A DNA stretch of 64,000 bases from Lachnospiraceae bacterium (GCA_028692395.1 JAQUXP010000008.1:47476-111475), one strand, 5' to 3'; shown: positions 26,878-37,626, numbered from the stretch's first letter. The notes: generated from the sequence alone by a model not told the origin. Numbers and translations: made by a program.

Positions 26878-27703
26878 TACGGAAGAAACATTAATCCCAA
26901 AAATCGGCGTGGTAACAGAAGTACGTGTCGATACACCGGATGTAAAGACATTTCGTGTGACTGCTCCGGAAGGCGGAAAAGTATTTGAGCATATGCCAGG
27001 ACAGTGTGCAATGCTTTCTATCCCTGGTGTAGGAGAAGCGATGTTTTCCATCACTTCTTCTCCAACCAATAAAGAATTCATGGAATTTTCCATCAAAAAA
27101 TGTGGCTGTCTCACAACCTGGCTGCACCAGATGGACGTAGGACAGCAGATCACAGTCCGGGGACCATATGGTAAATGCTTCCCGGTAGAGACAGAACTGA
27201 AGGGAAAGAACCTTGTATTTATCGCCGGCGGTATCGGACTTGCTCCGCTTCGTTCTGTAATCAACTACTGCCGTCATTATCGTGAAAATTATGGTACCAT
27301 TGACATCGTGTACGGTTCCCGTTCCATGGATGACCTGGTAGATTATCAGGAGATCCAGGAGGAGTGGTGCAAAGAGGCAGGAATCAATGTGCATCTGACC
27401 ATCGACCGTGAGCAGAAGGAATGGGACGGACATGTTGGATTTGTTCCGACCTATGTAAAAGAGCTGGGCTTTGATCTGGACAAGATTATCCTGATCTGTG
27501 GACCGCCGATTATGATCAAGTTTACACTTCAGGGTCTTGAGGAGCTTGGTTTCCAGAAGAGCCAGGTATACACAACCATGGAGCTTCGCATGAAATGTGG
27601 TGTTGGCAAATGTGGACGCTGCAATATCGGCAACAAGTATGTCTGCAAAGACGGTCCGGTATTCCGCTTTGATGAACTTGGAGAATTGCCTGACGAATAT
27701 TAA
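26870..27703 (+). CDS. FAD/NAD(P)H-binding oxidoreductase, AsrB/FlxA-like
   Basis: A 277-residue ferredoxin-NADP reductase-fold protein. It has an N-terminal FAD domain, the flavin motif in MFSITSSPTNKEFME, the NAD(P) motif FIAGGIGLAPLRSV near residues 120-133, and a C-terminal cysteine cluster CGVGKCGRCNIGNKYVC that binds [2Fe-2S]. It is the likely entry point for NADH electrons. The same module feeds Hdr in the FlxABCD-HdrABC complexes known from Desulfovibrio. A stem-loop separates it from the fumarate reductase pair. Confidence 0.88.
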   Translation: MSNTEETLIPKIGVVTEVRVDTPDVKTFRVTAPEGGKVFEHMPGQCAMLSIPGVGEAMFSITSSPTNKEFMEFSIKKCGCLTTWLHQMDVGQQITVRGPYGKCFPVETELKGKNLVFIAGGIGLAPLRSVINYCRHYRENYGTIDIVYGSRSMDDLVDYQEIQEEWCKEAGINVHLTIDREQKEWDGHVGFVPTYVKELGFDLDKIILICGPPIMIKFTLQGLEELGFQKSQVYTTMELRMKCGVGKCGRCNIGNKYVCKDGPVFRFDELGELPDEY

Positions 27704-27705
27704 AG

Positions 27706-27748
27706 GATCATGGTAACCGGTCAGAGACTGGCCGGCTGCCATCAGATC
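27706..27748 (+). other. Stem-loop between the flx-like and frd-like genes
   Basis: Nested complementary blocks: GATC (27706/27745), ATGG with CCAT (27710/27739), CCGG with CCGG (27717/27732) and CAG with CTG (27722/27728). There is no T tail, so it is more likely an mRNA processing or stability element than a terminator. Confidence 0.5.
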
Positions 27749-27767
27749 ATAAAATGGAGGATTATGT

Positions 27768-28445
27768 ATGAGCAGCGAATTAGTAACTGTATATCTTTTT
27801 GGTAAAAAATATCAGGTTCCATCCTCACTGACCATCATGGAGGCTATGGAATACTGCGGCTACCAGTTGGTTCGCGGATGCGGATGCCGTAACGGCTTCT
27901 GTGGAGCCTGTGCAACCATCTACAGAATTGAGGGAGATTCTGAACTGAAAGGCTGTCTTGCCTGTCAGACAAAAGTTGAGGATAAGATGTATGTTGCAAC
28001 ACTTCCTTTCTTCCCGCTGGTGAAAAAAGTTTATGATATAGAGAAGATTAAACCGGACATGCAGATTATGATGCAGCTTTATCCGGAAATCTACAGCTGT
28101 ATCGGATGTAATGCCTGCACCAAGGCATGTACACAGGAATTGAATGTTATGCAGTATATTGCATATGCACAGCGGGGTGAATTCGAAAAATGTGCAGAAG
28201 AATCCTTTGACTGTGTTATGTGCGGTGTATGTTCTTCCAGATGTCCTGCAGGAATTTCACATCCTCAGGTAGCAGAACTGGCAAGACGTCTCTACGGAAA
28301 ATATATTCAGCCGGAATCAGAGCATCTGGTAAATCGTGTAAGTGAAATCGAAAACGGTGACTTTGTTAAGATGATGGAAGATATCATGGGTAAACCAATC
28401 GAAGAGATGAAAGAACTTTACAATAACAGAGAAATCGAGAAATAA
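27768..28445 (+). CDS. Fumarate reductase-type iron-sulfur subunit
   Basis: A 225-residue protein with an N-terminal [2Fe-2S] domain (CGCRNGFCGAC near residues 38-48 and a later CLAC) and a C-terminal helical domain with CIGCNACTKAC near residue 109 and CVMCGVCSSRCP near residue 147, the layout of SdhB/FrdB. It lacks the C-terminal CCG domain found in the TfrB subunit of methanogen thiol:fumarate reductase; here a separate HdrB could supply it. No membrane-anchor subunit (FrdC/D) is encoded, so the pair should be soluble. GGAGG precedes ATG 27768. Confidence 0.85.
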   Translation: MSSELVTVYLFGKKYQVPSSLTIMEAMEYCGYQLVRGCGCRNGFCGACATIYRIEGDSELKGCLACQTKVEDKMYVATLPFFPLVKKVYDIEKIKPDMQIMMQLYPEIYSCIGCNACTKACTQELNVMQYIAYAQRGEFEKCAEESFDCVMCGVCSSRCPAGISHPQVAELARRLYGKYIQPESEHLVNRVSEIENGDFVKMMEDIMGKPIEEMKELYNNREIEK

Positions 28446-28457
28446 GGAGGACAAGTC

Positions 28458-30074
28458 ATGAGTTTACCATATACACAGGAAATGCTGGACTCAGTAAAGA
28501 AAGTAGAAGCTACACGTGCAGCGCGTATGCAGACAGAACTGAGACGTATGACAGCAGATGAAAAGGATGATGTACTCCAGAAATTCCATCCGGATTACAA
28601 GATGGACGGTTTTGAGATCCTTCAGATGGGGCCAAACAAGGGAGAAAAAGCTCCGGCAGAGCTGGCAGCACTCCTTCAGGGAAAAAGCCGTCTGGATGGC
28701 AAGGAAATCTCTTTGCAGAACCCGGATTATGATGTGGATGTACTTGTTATCGGCGGCGGCGGCGCAGGAAGCTCTGCAGCAGTCGAGGCGCATGCCGCAG
28801 GTGCGAAGGTTATGATCGTAACAAAGCTTCGTCTCGGTGATGCCAACACCATGATGGCTGAGGGCGGTATTCAGGCAGCAGATAAGGAAAATGATTCCCC
28901 GGCACAGCATTATCTGGATGCTATGGGCGGCGGACATTTCACCAATGTTCCGGAGCTTCTGCAAAAGCTGGTAACAGAAGGACCTTCCGCTGTAAACTGG
29001 CTGGATCATCTGGGCGTTATGTTTGATAAAGACGAGAACGGACGTATGATAACCACCCACGGTGGCGGAACTTCAAGAAAGAGAATGCATGCGGCAAAGG
29101 ATTATTCCGGAGCAGATATCATGCGTACGCTTCGTGATGAAGTGTTAAACCGTCAGATTCCGGTTGTTGACTTTACTGCAGTTGTAGAGCTGGTAAAAGA
29201 CAGTGAAGGAAAAGCAGCAGGTGCTGTTCTGATGAACATGGAGACAAAGGAAGTTTATGTTGCCCGTGCAAAAACTGTAATTATCGCAACCGGTGGTGCA
29301 GGACGTATGCATTATCAGGGATTCCCAACCTCCAACCATTATGGAGCAACGGCAGACGGTCTGGTTCTGGCTTACCGTGCAGGTGCACGTCTGTTATATC
29401 AGGATACACTGCAGTATCATCCAACCGGTGTTGCATTCCCGGCGCAGATCTTTGGTGCACTGGTTACAGAGAAGGTTCGTTCCATGGGAGCACAGTTCGT
29501 AAACCGTGAGGGTGAAGCTTACATGCATCCCCTGGAGACTCGTGATGTATCTGCTGCTTCCGTTATCCGTGAGTGCAGAGAACGTGGAAAAGGCGTTCAG
29601 ACACCGCTTGGACAGGGTGTATGGCTTGACAGCCCAATGATCGATGAGATTCACGGAAAGGGTATGCTGGAGAAACGTCTTCCAGGAATGCTGCGTATGT
29701 TTGGAAAATATGATATCGACATGCGAGAAGTGCCGATCCTGATCTACCCGACACTGCATTATCAAAATGGTGGAATCCGCATCTCAGCAGACGGTATGAC
29801 TGATGTCGAGAACCTGTATGTTGCAGGAGAGGCAGTTGGAGGAATCCATGGACGTAACCGTCTGATGGGTAACTCTCTGCTGGATATTATCGTATTCGGA
29901 AGAAGTGCAGGACAGCATGCAGCTGCAAAGGCAAAATCAGTAGAAGTCAAAGACCTTACCATCGACTTTGTTAAGGAATTCGAGCATGAGGAAGAAGAGG
30001 CCGGCATTCACAGCAGCATCTTATCTCCACAGCTGCTCCCAGACTATCGTCCGGAAGGCATGAAAACCATCTAA
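28458..30074 (+). CDS. Fumarate reductase/succinate dehydrogenase-type flavoprotein subunit
   Basis: A 538-residue FAD protein. The dinucleotide motif VLVIGGGGAGSSAA is near residue 96. Active-site equivalents of FrdA are visible: QYHPTG, TRDVSAASVIREC, the histidine of PTLHYQNGG and the arginine in HGRNRLMGNSLLD. The usual His for covalent FAD attachment is replaced (DANTMMAEGG), so FAD is probably noncovalent, as in L-aspartate oxidase and soluble fumarate reductases. Together with the iron-sulfur subunit it should reduce fumarate to succinate. L-aspartate oxidase is less likely because no NAD synthesis genes are close. Last gene of the operon. Confidence 0.87.
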   Translation: MSLPYTQEMLDSVKKVEATRAARMQTELRRMTADEKDDVLQKFHPDYKMDGFEILQMGPNKGEKAPAELAALLQGKSRLDGKEISLQNPDYDVDVLVIGGGGAGSSAAVEAHAAGAKVMIVTKLRLGDANTMMAEGGIQAADKENDSPAQHYLDAMGGGHFTNVPELLQKLVTEGPSAVNWLDHLGVMFDKDENGRMITTHGGGTSRKRMHAAKDYSGADIMRTLRDEVLNRQIPVVDFTAVVELVKDSEGKAAGAVLMNMETKEVYVARAKTVIIATGGAGRMHYQGFPTSNHYGATADGLVLAYRAGARLLYQDTLQYHPTGVAFPAQIFGALVTEKVRSMGAQFVNREGEAYMHPLETRDVSAASVIRECRERGKGVQTPLGQGVWLDSPMIDEIHGKGMLEKRLPGMLRMFGKYDIDMREVPILIYPTLHYQNGGIRISADGMTDVENLYVAGEAVGGIHGRNRLMGNSLLDIIVFGRSAGQHAAAKAKSVEVKDLTIDFVKEFEHEEEEAGIHSSILSPQLLPDYRPEGMKTI

Positions 30075-30107
30075 GTTAAGGATTTATATAGTTAGAAAAA
30101 GGGACGC

Positions 30108-30181
30108 AGGAGCCCCACAGAGATTCTTCGCAGATTTGAGAGAGTTTTAACTCATTTGCGAAGGAGATCTGTGGGGCTTCT
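30108..30181 (+). terminator. Long hairpin ending the hdr/flx/frd operon
   Basis: Arms 30108-30135 and 30154-30181 pair over most of their length, including AGCCCCACAGA with TCTGTGGGGCT. The T tail is weak (TTCTGTTTG). Probable terminator. Confidence 0.7.
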
Positions 30182-30201
30182 GTTTGTATGAAACTTTGTA
30201 C

Positions 30202-30230
30202 TTGGAAAACAGGAGTGGAAAGTGTATAAT
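30202..30230 (+). promoter_or_regulatory. Promoter of hom
   Basis: TTGGAA at 30202-30207, 17-bp spacer, TATAAT at 30225-30230. Confidence 0.78.
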
Positions 30231-30333
30231 TATAACACGCAGATCAAAGATCAGACACAGGTAATGAATAGATAAAACAGATAAGATAAGGATGCAGACA
30301 CAGTTTTGTCTGATAATATGGAGGGATGTCAGG

Positions 30334-31626
30334 ATGAAGGAATATCCGGTAATCAAGGTTGCACTTTTAGGACTGGGAACAGTTGGGACAGGGACCTATA
30401 AGGTGCTGCAAAAGCAAAAAGAGTTTATGGCTGAAAAAATCGGTGCCATGGTTGAGGTGAAGTATATACTGGTAAGAAATCTGGAAAAGGCAAAAGCAAA
30501 GGTTGCAGACCCGGGTGTTTTGACAAATGACTGGAATACTATCGTACAGGATCCGGAGATCGCCATTGTAATAGAACTGATGGGTGGTATGGAACCGGCA
30601 CGCACCTGTATTTTAGAAGCACTAAGAGCGGGAAAACATGTTGTAACAGCCAATAAGGATCTGGTTGCATCCGATGGAGAGGAGCTTCTCGGTGCAGCTG
30701 GTGAACATCAGTGTGATCTCTTATATGAGGCTGCAGTTGCAGGAGGAATTCCGATTATTCGGCCACTGAAGCAGTGTCTGGCAGGAAATAACATTACAGA
30801 AGTGATGGGAATTGTAAATGGAACTACCAACTTTATCTTAAGCCGTATGTCTGAGGATGGTATGGAGTTTGAGGATGCACTGAAGCTTGCCTCAGAGCTT
30901 GGATATGCAGAGGCGGATCCAACAGCAGATATTGAAGGTCTTGATGCAGGACGTAAGGTGGCAATCCTTGCCTCGGTTGCATTTAATTCTCGTGTTACCT
31001 TTGCCGATGTATATACCGAGGGAATAACTAAGATTACAGCTACAGATATTCGTTATGCCAAGGAGCTGGGGTGCGCCATCAAGCTCCTGGGTGTGGCCAG
31101 GAATACAGAGAGCGGAATCGAGGCAAGGGTACACCCCATGCTGATTGACAGTAAACATCCCCTGGCGTCTGTCAGTGACTGCTACAATGCAGTTTTTGTT
31201 GTGGGAGATGCAGTACAGGATACCATGTTCTACGGTCAGGGCGCAGGAGAGCTTCCCACAGCCAGTGCAGTGGTTGGTGATGTGTTCGATATTGTCCGCA
31301 ATATCTCTTCCGGATGCTGTGGAAGAATTGGCTGTACCTGCTTCAAACAGCTGCCGATCAAGACCATGGAACAGATTGAAAGCAAATATTTTATCCGCAT
31401 GCAGGTGGAAGACCGTTTTGGTGTGCTGGCATCAGTTGCCAGCGTATTTGGCAATAACAGTGTTTCTATCGCACAGATGCTGCAGCGGAAGGTAAAAGGT
31501 AAGGATACAGCAGAGATTGTACTGATTACAGATCAGGTAGAGGAACGGCATTTTGCAGATTCCCTGAAGGTGTTTGACGGGATGTCTATCATCAAAGAAG
31601 TTTCTTCCGTAATCCGTGTATATTAG
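30334..31626 (+). CDS. hom: Homoserine dehydrogenase
   Basis: Reduces aspartate semialdehyde to homoserine for threonine and methionine synthesis. The 430-residue protein has an N-terminal NAD(P) domain (ALLGLGTVGTGTY), the catalytic domain with GIVNGTTNFILSRM and EAAVAGGIPIIRP, and a C-terminal ACT domain (about residues 350-425, IRMQVEDRFGVLASVASVF) for threonine feedback. The frame is open from 30292, but ATG 30334 begins the conserved sequence. It has its own promoter and terminator and is a single-gene unit. Confidence 0.95.
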   Translation: MKEYPVIKVALLGLGTVGTGTYKVLQKQKEFMAEKIGAMVEVKYILVRNLEKAKAKVADPGVLTNDWNTIVQDPEIAIVIELMGGMEPARTCILEALRAGKHVVTANKDLVASDGEELLGAAGEHQCDLLYEAAVAGGIPIIRPLKQCLAGNNITEVMGIVNGTTNFILSRMSEDGMEFEDALKLASELGYAEADPTADIEGLDAGRKVAILASVAFNSRVTFADVYTEGITKITATDIRYAKELGCAIKLLGVARNTESGIEARVHPMLIDSKHPLASVSDCYNAVFVVGDAVQDTMFYGQGAGELPTASAVVGDVFDIVRNISSGCCGRIGCTCFKQLPIKTMEQIESKYFIRMQVEDRFGVLASVASVFGNNSVSIAQMLQRKVKGKDTAEIVLITDQVEERHFADSLKVFDGMSIIKEVSSVIRVY

Positions 31627-31658
31627 ACTGTTATTGTTCACACAGGACTGAGCATCTA

Positions 31659-31695
31659 CTGTTTTCCGGCTGATTCCGGAGAACAGGATTATTTT
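31659..31695 (+). terminator. Terminator after hom
   Basis: An 11-bp stem (31659-31669 with 31676-31686, one G-U pair) followed by GATTATTTT. Confidence 0.75.
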
Positions 31696-31773
31696 GACTT
31701 GCTTTTTAACAGGTAGTGTTATAAACTATTTATAAAATTTACTGTATTTTTATACAGACGAGGAGGAATTATT

Positions 31774-32583
31774 ATGAAAAAGTTAAAAGCATTTACATCG
31801 TTGGCCCTGGCGGCAGTCTGTGCATTTTCGATTACGGCCTGCGGAGGAAGCATTCCGGCTAACACGGTGAACAGTGTGGCGGATCTGGATGGAAAGAAGA
31901 TAGGTGTTCAGCTGGGAACCACAGGAGATACCTATGCTTCTGATTACGAGGGAGATAAGGCAGGCACAACCATTGAACGTTATAATAAAGGTGCTGATGC
32001 AGTACAGGCCTTGAAGCAGGGAAAGATTGACTGTGTGATTATTGATGCAGAACCGGCAAAGGTTTTTGCAGAGAAAAACAGTGATGTAAAGATTCTGGAT
32101 GAGGCATTTGCCGATGAAGAATATGCGATGGCCATTGACAAGTCTAATACAGAACTGAAGGAGAAGATTAACGGTGCTCTGGCAGAGCTCAAGGCAGATG
32201 GTACGCTGGATGCTATCAAAGCGAACTACGCAGGCACGGATGAAGAGATTGGAAAAACCCCTTACGAATCACCGGCTGACGTGGATCGCACAGGCGGCAC
32301 ACTTCGCATGGGTACGAATGCAGAGTTCCCTCCTTATGAGTATTATGAAAATGAGAAGATTGTAGGTATCGATGCAGATATGGCACAGGCAGTTGCAGAT
32401 AAACTGGGTATGGAACTGAAGATTGAGGATATGAACTTTGATTCTATTATCTCTGCAGTTACTGCAGGCACGGTTGATGCCGGCGTGGCAGGCATGACCG
32501 TTACTGAGGATCGTCTGCAAAATGTTGATTTTACGGATAGCTATGCAACCTCCAAGCAGGTTATTATCGTCCGCAGTAAGTAG
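31774..32583 (+). CDS. Amino-acid ABC transporter substrate-binding lipoprotein, circularly permuted
   Basis: A 269-residue binding protein with a lipoprotein signal peptide (lipobox ITAC, Cys23). Its parts belong to the polar amino-acid binding family (SBP_bac_3), but in reversed order. Residues about 34-160 (SVADLDGKKIGVQLGTTGD through ALAELKADGTLDAI) are normally the second half; residues about 178-269 (GTLRMGTNAEFPPYEYY through FTDSYATSKQVIIVRSK) are normally the first half. The break lies at the interlobe hinge, so a native fold is plausible. The frame is intact and the permease and ATPase follow, so it should be functional. Confidence 0.9.
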   Translation: MKKLKAFTSLALAAVCAFSITACGGSIPANTVNSVADLDGKKIGVQLGTTGDTYASDYEGDKAGTTIERYNKGADAVQALKQGKIDCVIIDAEPAKVFAEKNSDVKILDEAFADEEYAMAIDKSNTELKEKINGALAELKADGTLDAIKANYAGTDEEIGKTPYESPADVDRTGGTLRMGTNAEFPPYEYYENEKIVGIDADMAQAVADKLGMELKIEDMNFDSIISAVTAGTVDAGVAGMTVTEDRLQNVDFTDSYATSKQVIIVRSK

Positions 32584-32594
32584 GAGGCAGATAG

Positions 32595-33296
32595 ATGCAG
32601 AGTTTTATGGATTCATTTTATCAGAATTTTATAGAAGATCATCGTTACATGTATCTGGTCAAAGGTCTTGGTAATACAATTGCCATCACATTCTTTGCGC
32701 TGATGATCGGAATTGTCCTGGGATTTCTGGTTGCCATTATCAGATCTTCCCATGATAAGATGGATCATCCGGGAGCAGCAATTAAGATCCTGAATGCCAT
32801 CTGTAAGGTGTATCTTACCGTTATTCGTGGTACACCAACGGTTGTGCAGATTATGATTGCGGCGTATGTGATCTTCACAGGACCGAATGTACCGAAGCTT
32901 TTGATTGCGGTTATTACATTTGGTATTAATTCCGGTGCCTATGTGGCAGAGATTGTTCGTTCCGGTATTATGTCCATCAATGAGGGTCAGATGGAGGCAG
33001 GAAGATCCCTCGGTATGAATTATGTACAGACCATGAGTTCTATCATTATGCCTCAGGCATTTAAGAATGTTCTTCCGGCACTGGCCAATGAATTTATCGT
33101 CCTCTTAAAGGAGACATCCATCTGTGGTTATATTGGAATGATGGATCTGGCAAAGGGCGGAGATATTATCCGAAGTGTAACCTGGGAGCCGATTCTTCCG
33201 CTGCTTGGAGTCGCATGTATCTATCTGATTATGGTATGTGGACTGAGTGCACTTGTGGGAAAACTGGAAAGGAGGCTGCGTACCAGTGAACGATAA
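32595..33296 (+). CDS. Polar amino-acid ABC transporter permease
   Basis: A 233-residue HisM/GlnP-type inner-membrane permease with about five helices. The cytoplasmic EAA-type loop is in [25 protein letters not shown], and the N-terminal [20 protein letters not shown] helix is family-typical. AGGAGG lies 12 bp after the binding-protein stop. It overlaps the ATPase gene by 11 bases. It works with the permuted binding protein and the ATPase to import an amino acid; which one cannot be said. Confidence 0.93.
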   Translation: MQSFMDSFYQNFIEDHRYMYLVKGLGNTIAITFFALMIGIVLGFLVAIIRSSHDKMDHPGAAIKILNAICKVYLTVIRGTPTVVQIMIAAYVIFTGPNVPKLLIAVITFGINSGAYVAEIVRSGIMSINEGQMEAGRSLGMNYVQTMSSIIMPQAFKNVLPALANEFIVLLKETSICGYIGMMDLAKGGDIIRSVTWEPILPLLGVACIYLIMVCGLSALVGKLERRLRTSER

Positions 33297-34062
33297 AAAA
33301 GAAAAACTGAGTACAGATGCATCTGATCAGGGTGAGGTGTTGATTCAGGTTAAAGATTTGAGAAAACAGTTTGGCAGTAATGTGGTATTAGACGGGATTT
33401 CTACCGATATCCGAAGAGGAGAGGTTGTTGTTGTAATCGGACCCTCAGGATCCGGAAAGTCCACGTTCCTGCGTTCGCTGAATCTCCTGGAGCATCCAAC
33501 CAGCGGTCAGATTCTGTTCGAGGGAACCGATATAACAGCACCTGATACAGATATTAATATTCATCGTCAGAAGATGGGAATGGTTTTTCAGCAGTTTAAT
33601 CTGTTTCCCCATATGACAGTTCTGAAGAATATCACACTGGCACCAGTGAAAACAGGAAAGCTTTCCCAGGAGGAAGCCGATCGAAAAGCCCTGGAGCTTT
33701 TGAACCGTGTAGGACTTCCAGATAAGGCAGACAGCTATCCGGATATGCTCTCGGGCGGGCAGAAACAGCGGATTGCCATAGCGAGAGCCATGGCGATGGA
33801 ACCCGATGTAATGCTGTTTGACGAGCCAACTTCGGCATTGGATCCTGAGATGGTGGGAGAGGTATTGTCCATCATGCAGGAACTTGCAAAATCCGGTATG
33901 ACCATGGTTGTGGTTACCCATGAGATGGGATTTGCAAGAGAGGTTGGCAGCAGAGTACTGTTTATCGATCAGGGCAGGATCCAGGAAGAGAACAGACCCA
34001 AGGAGTTCTTTGCATCACCGAAAAACCAGAGGCTGAAAGAGTTTTTATCTAAAGTTCTATAA
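33286..34062 (+). CDS. Amino-acid ABC transporter ATP-binding protein
   Basis: A 258-residue ATPase of the GlnQ/HisP type: Walker [10 protein letters not shown] near residue 52, Q-loop [13 protein letters not shown], signature [14 protein letters not shown], Walker [15 protein letters not shown] and H-loop VTHEMGFA. The start is GTG 33286 with GGAGG ten bases upstream; a longer frame from 33247 lies inside the permease. The N-terminus carries about 17 extra charged residues before the usual start of the fold. Confidence 0.93.
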   Translation: MNDKKEKLSTDASDQGEVLIQVKDLRKQFGSNVVLDGISTDIRRGEVVVVIGPSGSGKSTFLRSLNLLEHPTSGQILFEGTDITAPDTDINIHRQKMGMVFQQFNLFPHMTVLKNITLAPVKTGKLSQEEADRKALELLNRVGLPDKADSYPDMLSGGQKQRIAIARAMAMEPDVMLFDEPTSALDPEMVGEVLSIMQELAKSGMTMVVVTHEMGFAREVGSRVLFIDQGRIQEENRPKEFFASPKNQRLKEFLSKVL

Positions 34063-34097
34063 AGGTTCTATAAAAGCTACATTCAGGAAAATACCTA

Positions 34098-34126
34098 TTT
34101 ACCGATTTCTGTTTTCATGTTAAAAT
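34098..34126 (+). promoter_or_regulatory. Probable gpmI promoter
   Basis: TTTACC at 34098-34103, 17-bp spacer, TAAAAT at 34121-34126. Confidence 0.55.
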
Positions 34127-34219
34127 ATCAGATGGATAAAAAATTAACATGAGAATGGAAATCGGTTTTGTTTATTGTGAAAATCAGATTCCTAAAAGGA
34201 TAAGAACAAGGAGAAAAAG

Positions 34220-35761
34220 ATGAGTAAAAAACCAACCGTATTAATGATTCTTGATGGTTATGGATTAAACAAAAATTGTGATCATAACGCTGTGTGTGAG
34301 GCAAAGACACCGGTTATGGATCAGCTGATGAGCCAGTGCCCTTATGTGCAGGGACAGGCAAGCGGAATGGCAGTGGGTCTTCCGGAAGGTCAGATGGGTA
34401 ATTCCGAGGTAGGGCATCTGAATATGGGTGCAGGACGTATTGTATATCAGGAACTCACCAGAATCACAAAAGAGATTCAGGATGGAGATTTCTTTAATAA
34501 TGAGGCACTTCTTGCAGCCTGCAAAAATGCAAAAGAAAATAATAGTGCTCTTCATATGTTTGGACTGTTATCCGATGGTGGTGTACACAGTCATATCACT
34601 CATGTATATGGCTTACTGGAGCTTGCAAAGCGTGAAGGCCTTGAGAAGGTATATGTACACTGCTTCCTGGATGGACGTGACACTCCTCCGGCTTCCGGAA
34701 AAGGATATATCCAGCAGCTTCAGGCAAAGATGACAGAGCTTGGCGTTGGAGAGATCGGTGTGGTTTCCGGACGTTACTACGCTATGGATCGTGACAATCG
34801 TTGGGATCGTGTAGAACTGGCATACAATGCACTGGTAAATGGTGAGGGTGTTAAAGCTACAGATGCAGCAGAGGCTGTTCAGGCTTCCTATGATAATGGA
34901 AAAACCGATGAGTTTGTATTGCCAACAGTCATCGAAAAGGATGGCAAACCGGTTGCTAAGATTTCAGATAAGGATTCTGTCATCTTCTTCAACTTCCGTC
35001 CTGACCGTGCCCGTGAGCTGACCAGAACCTTCTGCGATGATGAATTCCAGGGCTTTACAAGAGCAAAGAGACTGGACACAACTTTTGTATGCTTCACCAA
35101 CTATGATGATACCATTTCAAACAAACTGGTAGCATTTAAGAAAGAAGAGATTACCAACACCTTTGGCGAGTATCTTGCTGCACATGATATGACGCAGGCA
35201 CGTATTGCAGAGACAGAAAAATATGCGCATGTTACCTTTTTCTTCAACGGTGGTATCGAGGAGCCAAACAAAGGAGAGGATCGCATCCTTGTAAAATCTC
35301 CGAAGGTTGCCACTTATGATCTGCAGCCGGAGATGAGTGCTCCCGAGGTTTGCGAAAAGCTGGTAGGCGCAATCAAATCAGAAAAGTACGATGTCATCAT
35401 CATCAACTTTGCAAACCCGGATATGGTTGGACATACCGGTGTTGAGAATGCAGCAATCAAAGCAATCGAGACAGTCGATGCATGCGTAGGTAAAGCAGTT
35501 GATGCGTTAAAGGAAGTAGACGGACAGATGTTTATCTGTGCGGATCATGGAAATGCAGAACAGCTGATGGATTATGAGACCGGTGAACCATTTACCGCTC
35601 ATACAACCAATCCGGTTCCTTTTATCCTTGTAAATGCAGATCCTGCATATACACTGAAAGAGGGCGGAAAGCTGGCAGATATTGTTCCGACACTGATTGA
35701 GCTGATGGGTATGGAAAAACCTGCAGAGATGACAGGGGAGTCTTTATTACTCAAAAAATAA
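34220..35761 (+). CDS. gpmI: 2,3-bisphosphoglycerate-independent phosphoglycerate mutase
   Basis: Glycolytic interconversion of 3- and 2-phosphoglycerate; a manganese enzyme of the alkaline phosphatase fold, 513 residues. The catalytic serine is in MGNSEVGHLNMG near residue 62. Metal ligands are visible in ILDGYG at the N-terminus, NFANPDMVGHTG, and CADHGNAEQ near the C-terminus. Enolase, the next glycolytic enzyme, follows after a terminator and about 490 bp. Has its own promoter. Confidence 0.97.
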   Translation: MSKKPTVLMILDGYGLNKNCDHNAVCEAKTPVMDQLMSQCPYVQGQASGMAVGLPEGQMGNSEVGHLNMGAGRIVYQELTRITKEIQDGDFFNNEALLAACKNAKENNSALHMFGLLSDGGVHSHITHVYGLLELAKREGLEKVYVHCFLDGRDTPPASGKGYIQQLQAKMTELGVGEIGVVSGRYYAMDRDNRWDRVELAYNALVNGEGVKATDAAEAVQASYDNGKTDEFVLPTVIEKDGKPVAKISDKDSVIFFNFRPDRARELTRTFCDDEFQGFTRAKRLDTTFVCFTNYDDTISNKLVAFKKEEITNTFGEYLAAHDMTQARIAETEKYAHVTFFFNGGIEEPNKGEDRILVKSPKVATYDLQPEMSAPEVCEKLVGAIKSEKYDVIIINFANPDMVGHTGVENAAIKAIETVDACVGKAVDALKEVDGQMFICADHGNAEQLMDYETGEPFTAHTTNPVPFILVNADPAYTLKEGGKLADIVPTLIELMGMEKPAEMTGESLLLKK

Positions 35762-35774
35762 TAATCTACAACGA

Positions 35775-35821
35775 TTAAGAGCCATTCGATAAGTTGACAT
35801 TTATCGAATGGCTCTTAATTT
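35775..35821 (+). terminator. gpmI terminator
   Basis: A perfect 18-bp stem (35775-35792 with 35801-35818) and an eight-base loop, followed by a short T stretch. Confidence 0.88.
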
Positions 35822-35842
35822 ATGATTGGATCATTCATCTCT

Positions 35843-35908
35843 GGTGGTCCGTACCTCACTTTCTTAAATTATAAGATAAATCATGCTACTTCCGGTGGTC
35901 TGTACCTC
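35843..35908. repeat. Pair of 15-bp direct repeats in the gpmI-eno gap
   Basis: GGTGGTCCGTACCTC at 35843-35857 and GGTGGTCTGTACCTC at 35894-35908 differ at one base and are 51 bp apart. The rest of 35822-36082 is AT-rich, with no convincing gene; I see no strong promoter in it. Confidence 0.5.
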
Positions 35909-36082
35909 CTGTTCTTTTTTTCTTTTGTACTTCTTTTTGATAATTGAATAATATCACACAAATGGTGAGATGTCAATACATAAACAGATAATAATACTAT
36001 AAAATACAAATATTCAGAATATTCAAATAATAGTAACCACGAATAAACAAGCAAAAACCGGAGAAAATATAAGTATCTGTTG

Positions 36083-37569
<1,487 letters not shown>

Positions 37570-37597
37570 AAAAAGGAAAAAGAAAAAGAAAAAACAG

Positions 37598-37626
37598 TTG
37601 AAATTCACGGGGTATTGTGTTAAAAT
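37598..37626 (+). promoter_or_regulatory. secG promoter
   Basis: TTGAAA at 37598-37603, 17-bp spacer, TAAAAT at 37621-37626. Confidence 0.7.

Noticed and set aside
26891..27742. 283-codon minus-strand open frame opposite the FAD/NAD subunit gene
   Set aside because: Shadow of a well-supported gene; composition is not protein-like.
28458..30074. L-aspartate oxidase (nadB) call
   Set aside because: No nadA/nadC nearby, and an FrdB-like subunit gene directly precedes it.
35843..35908. Start of a CRISPR array
   Set aside because: Only two short repeats, no further units and no cas genes.
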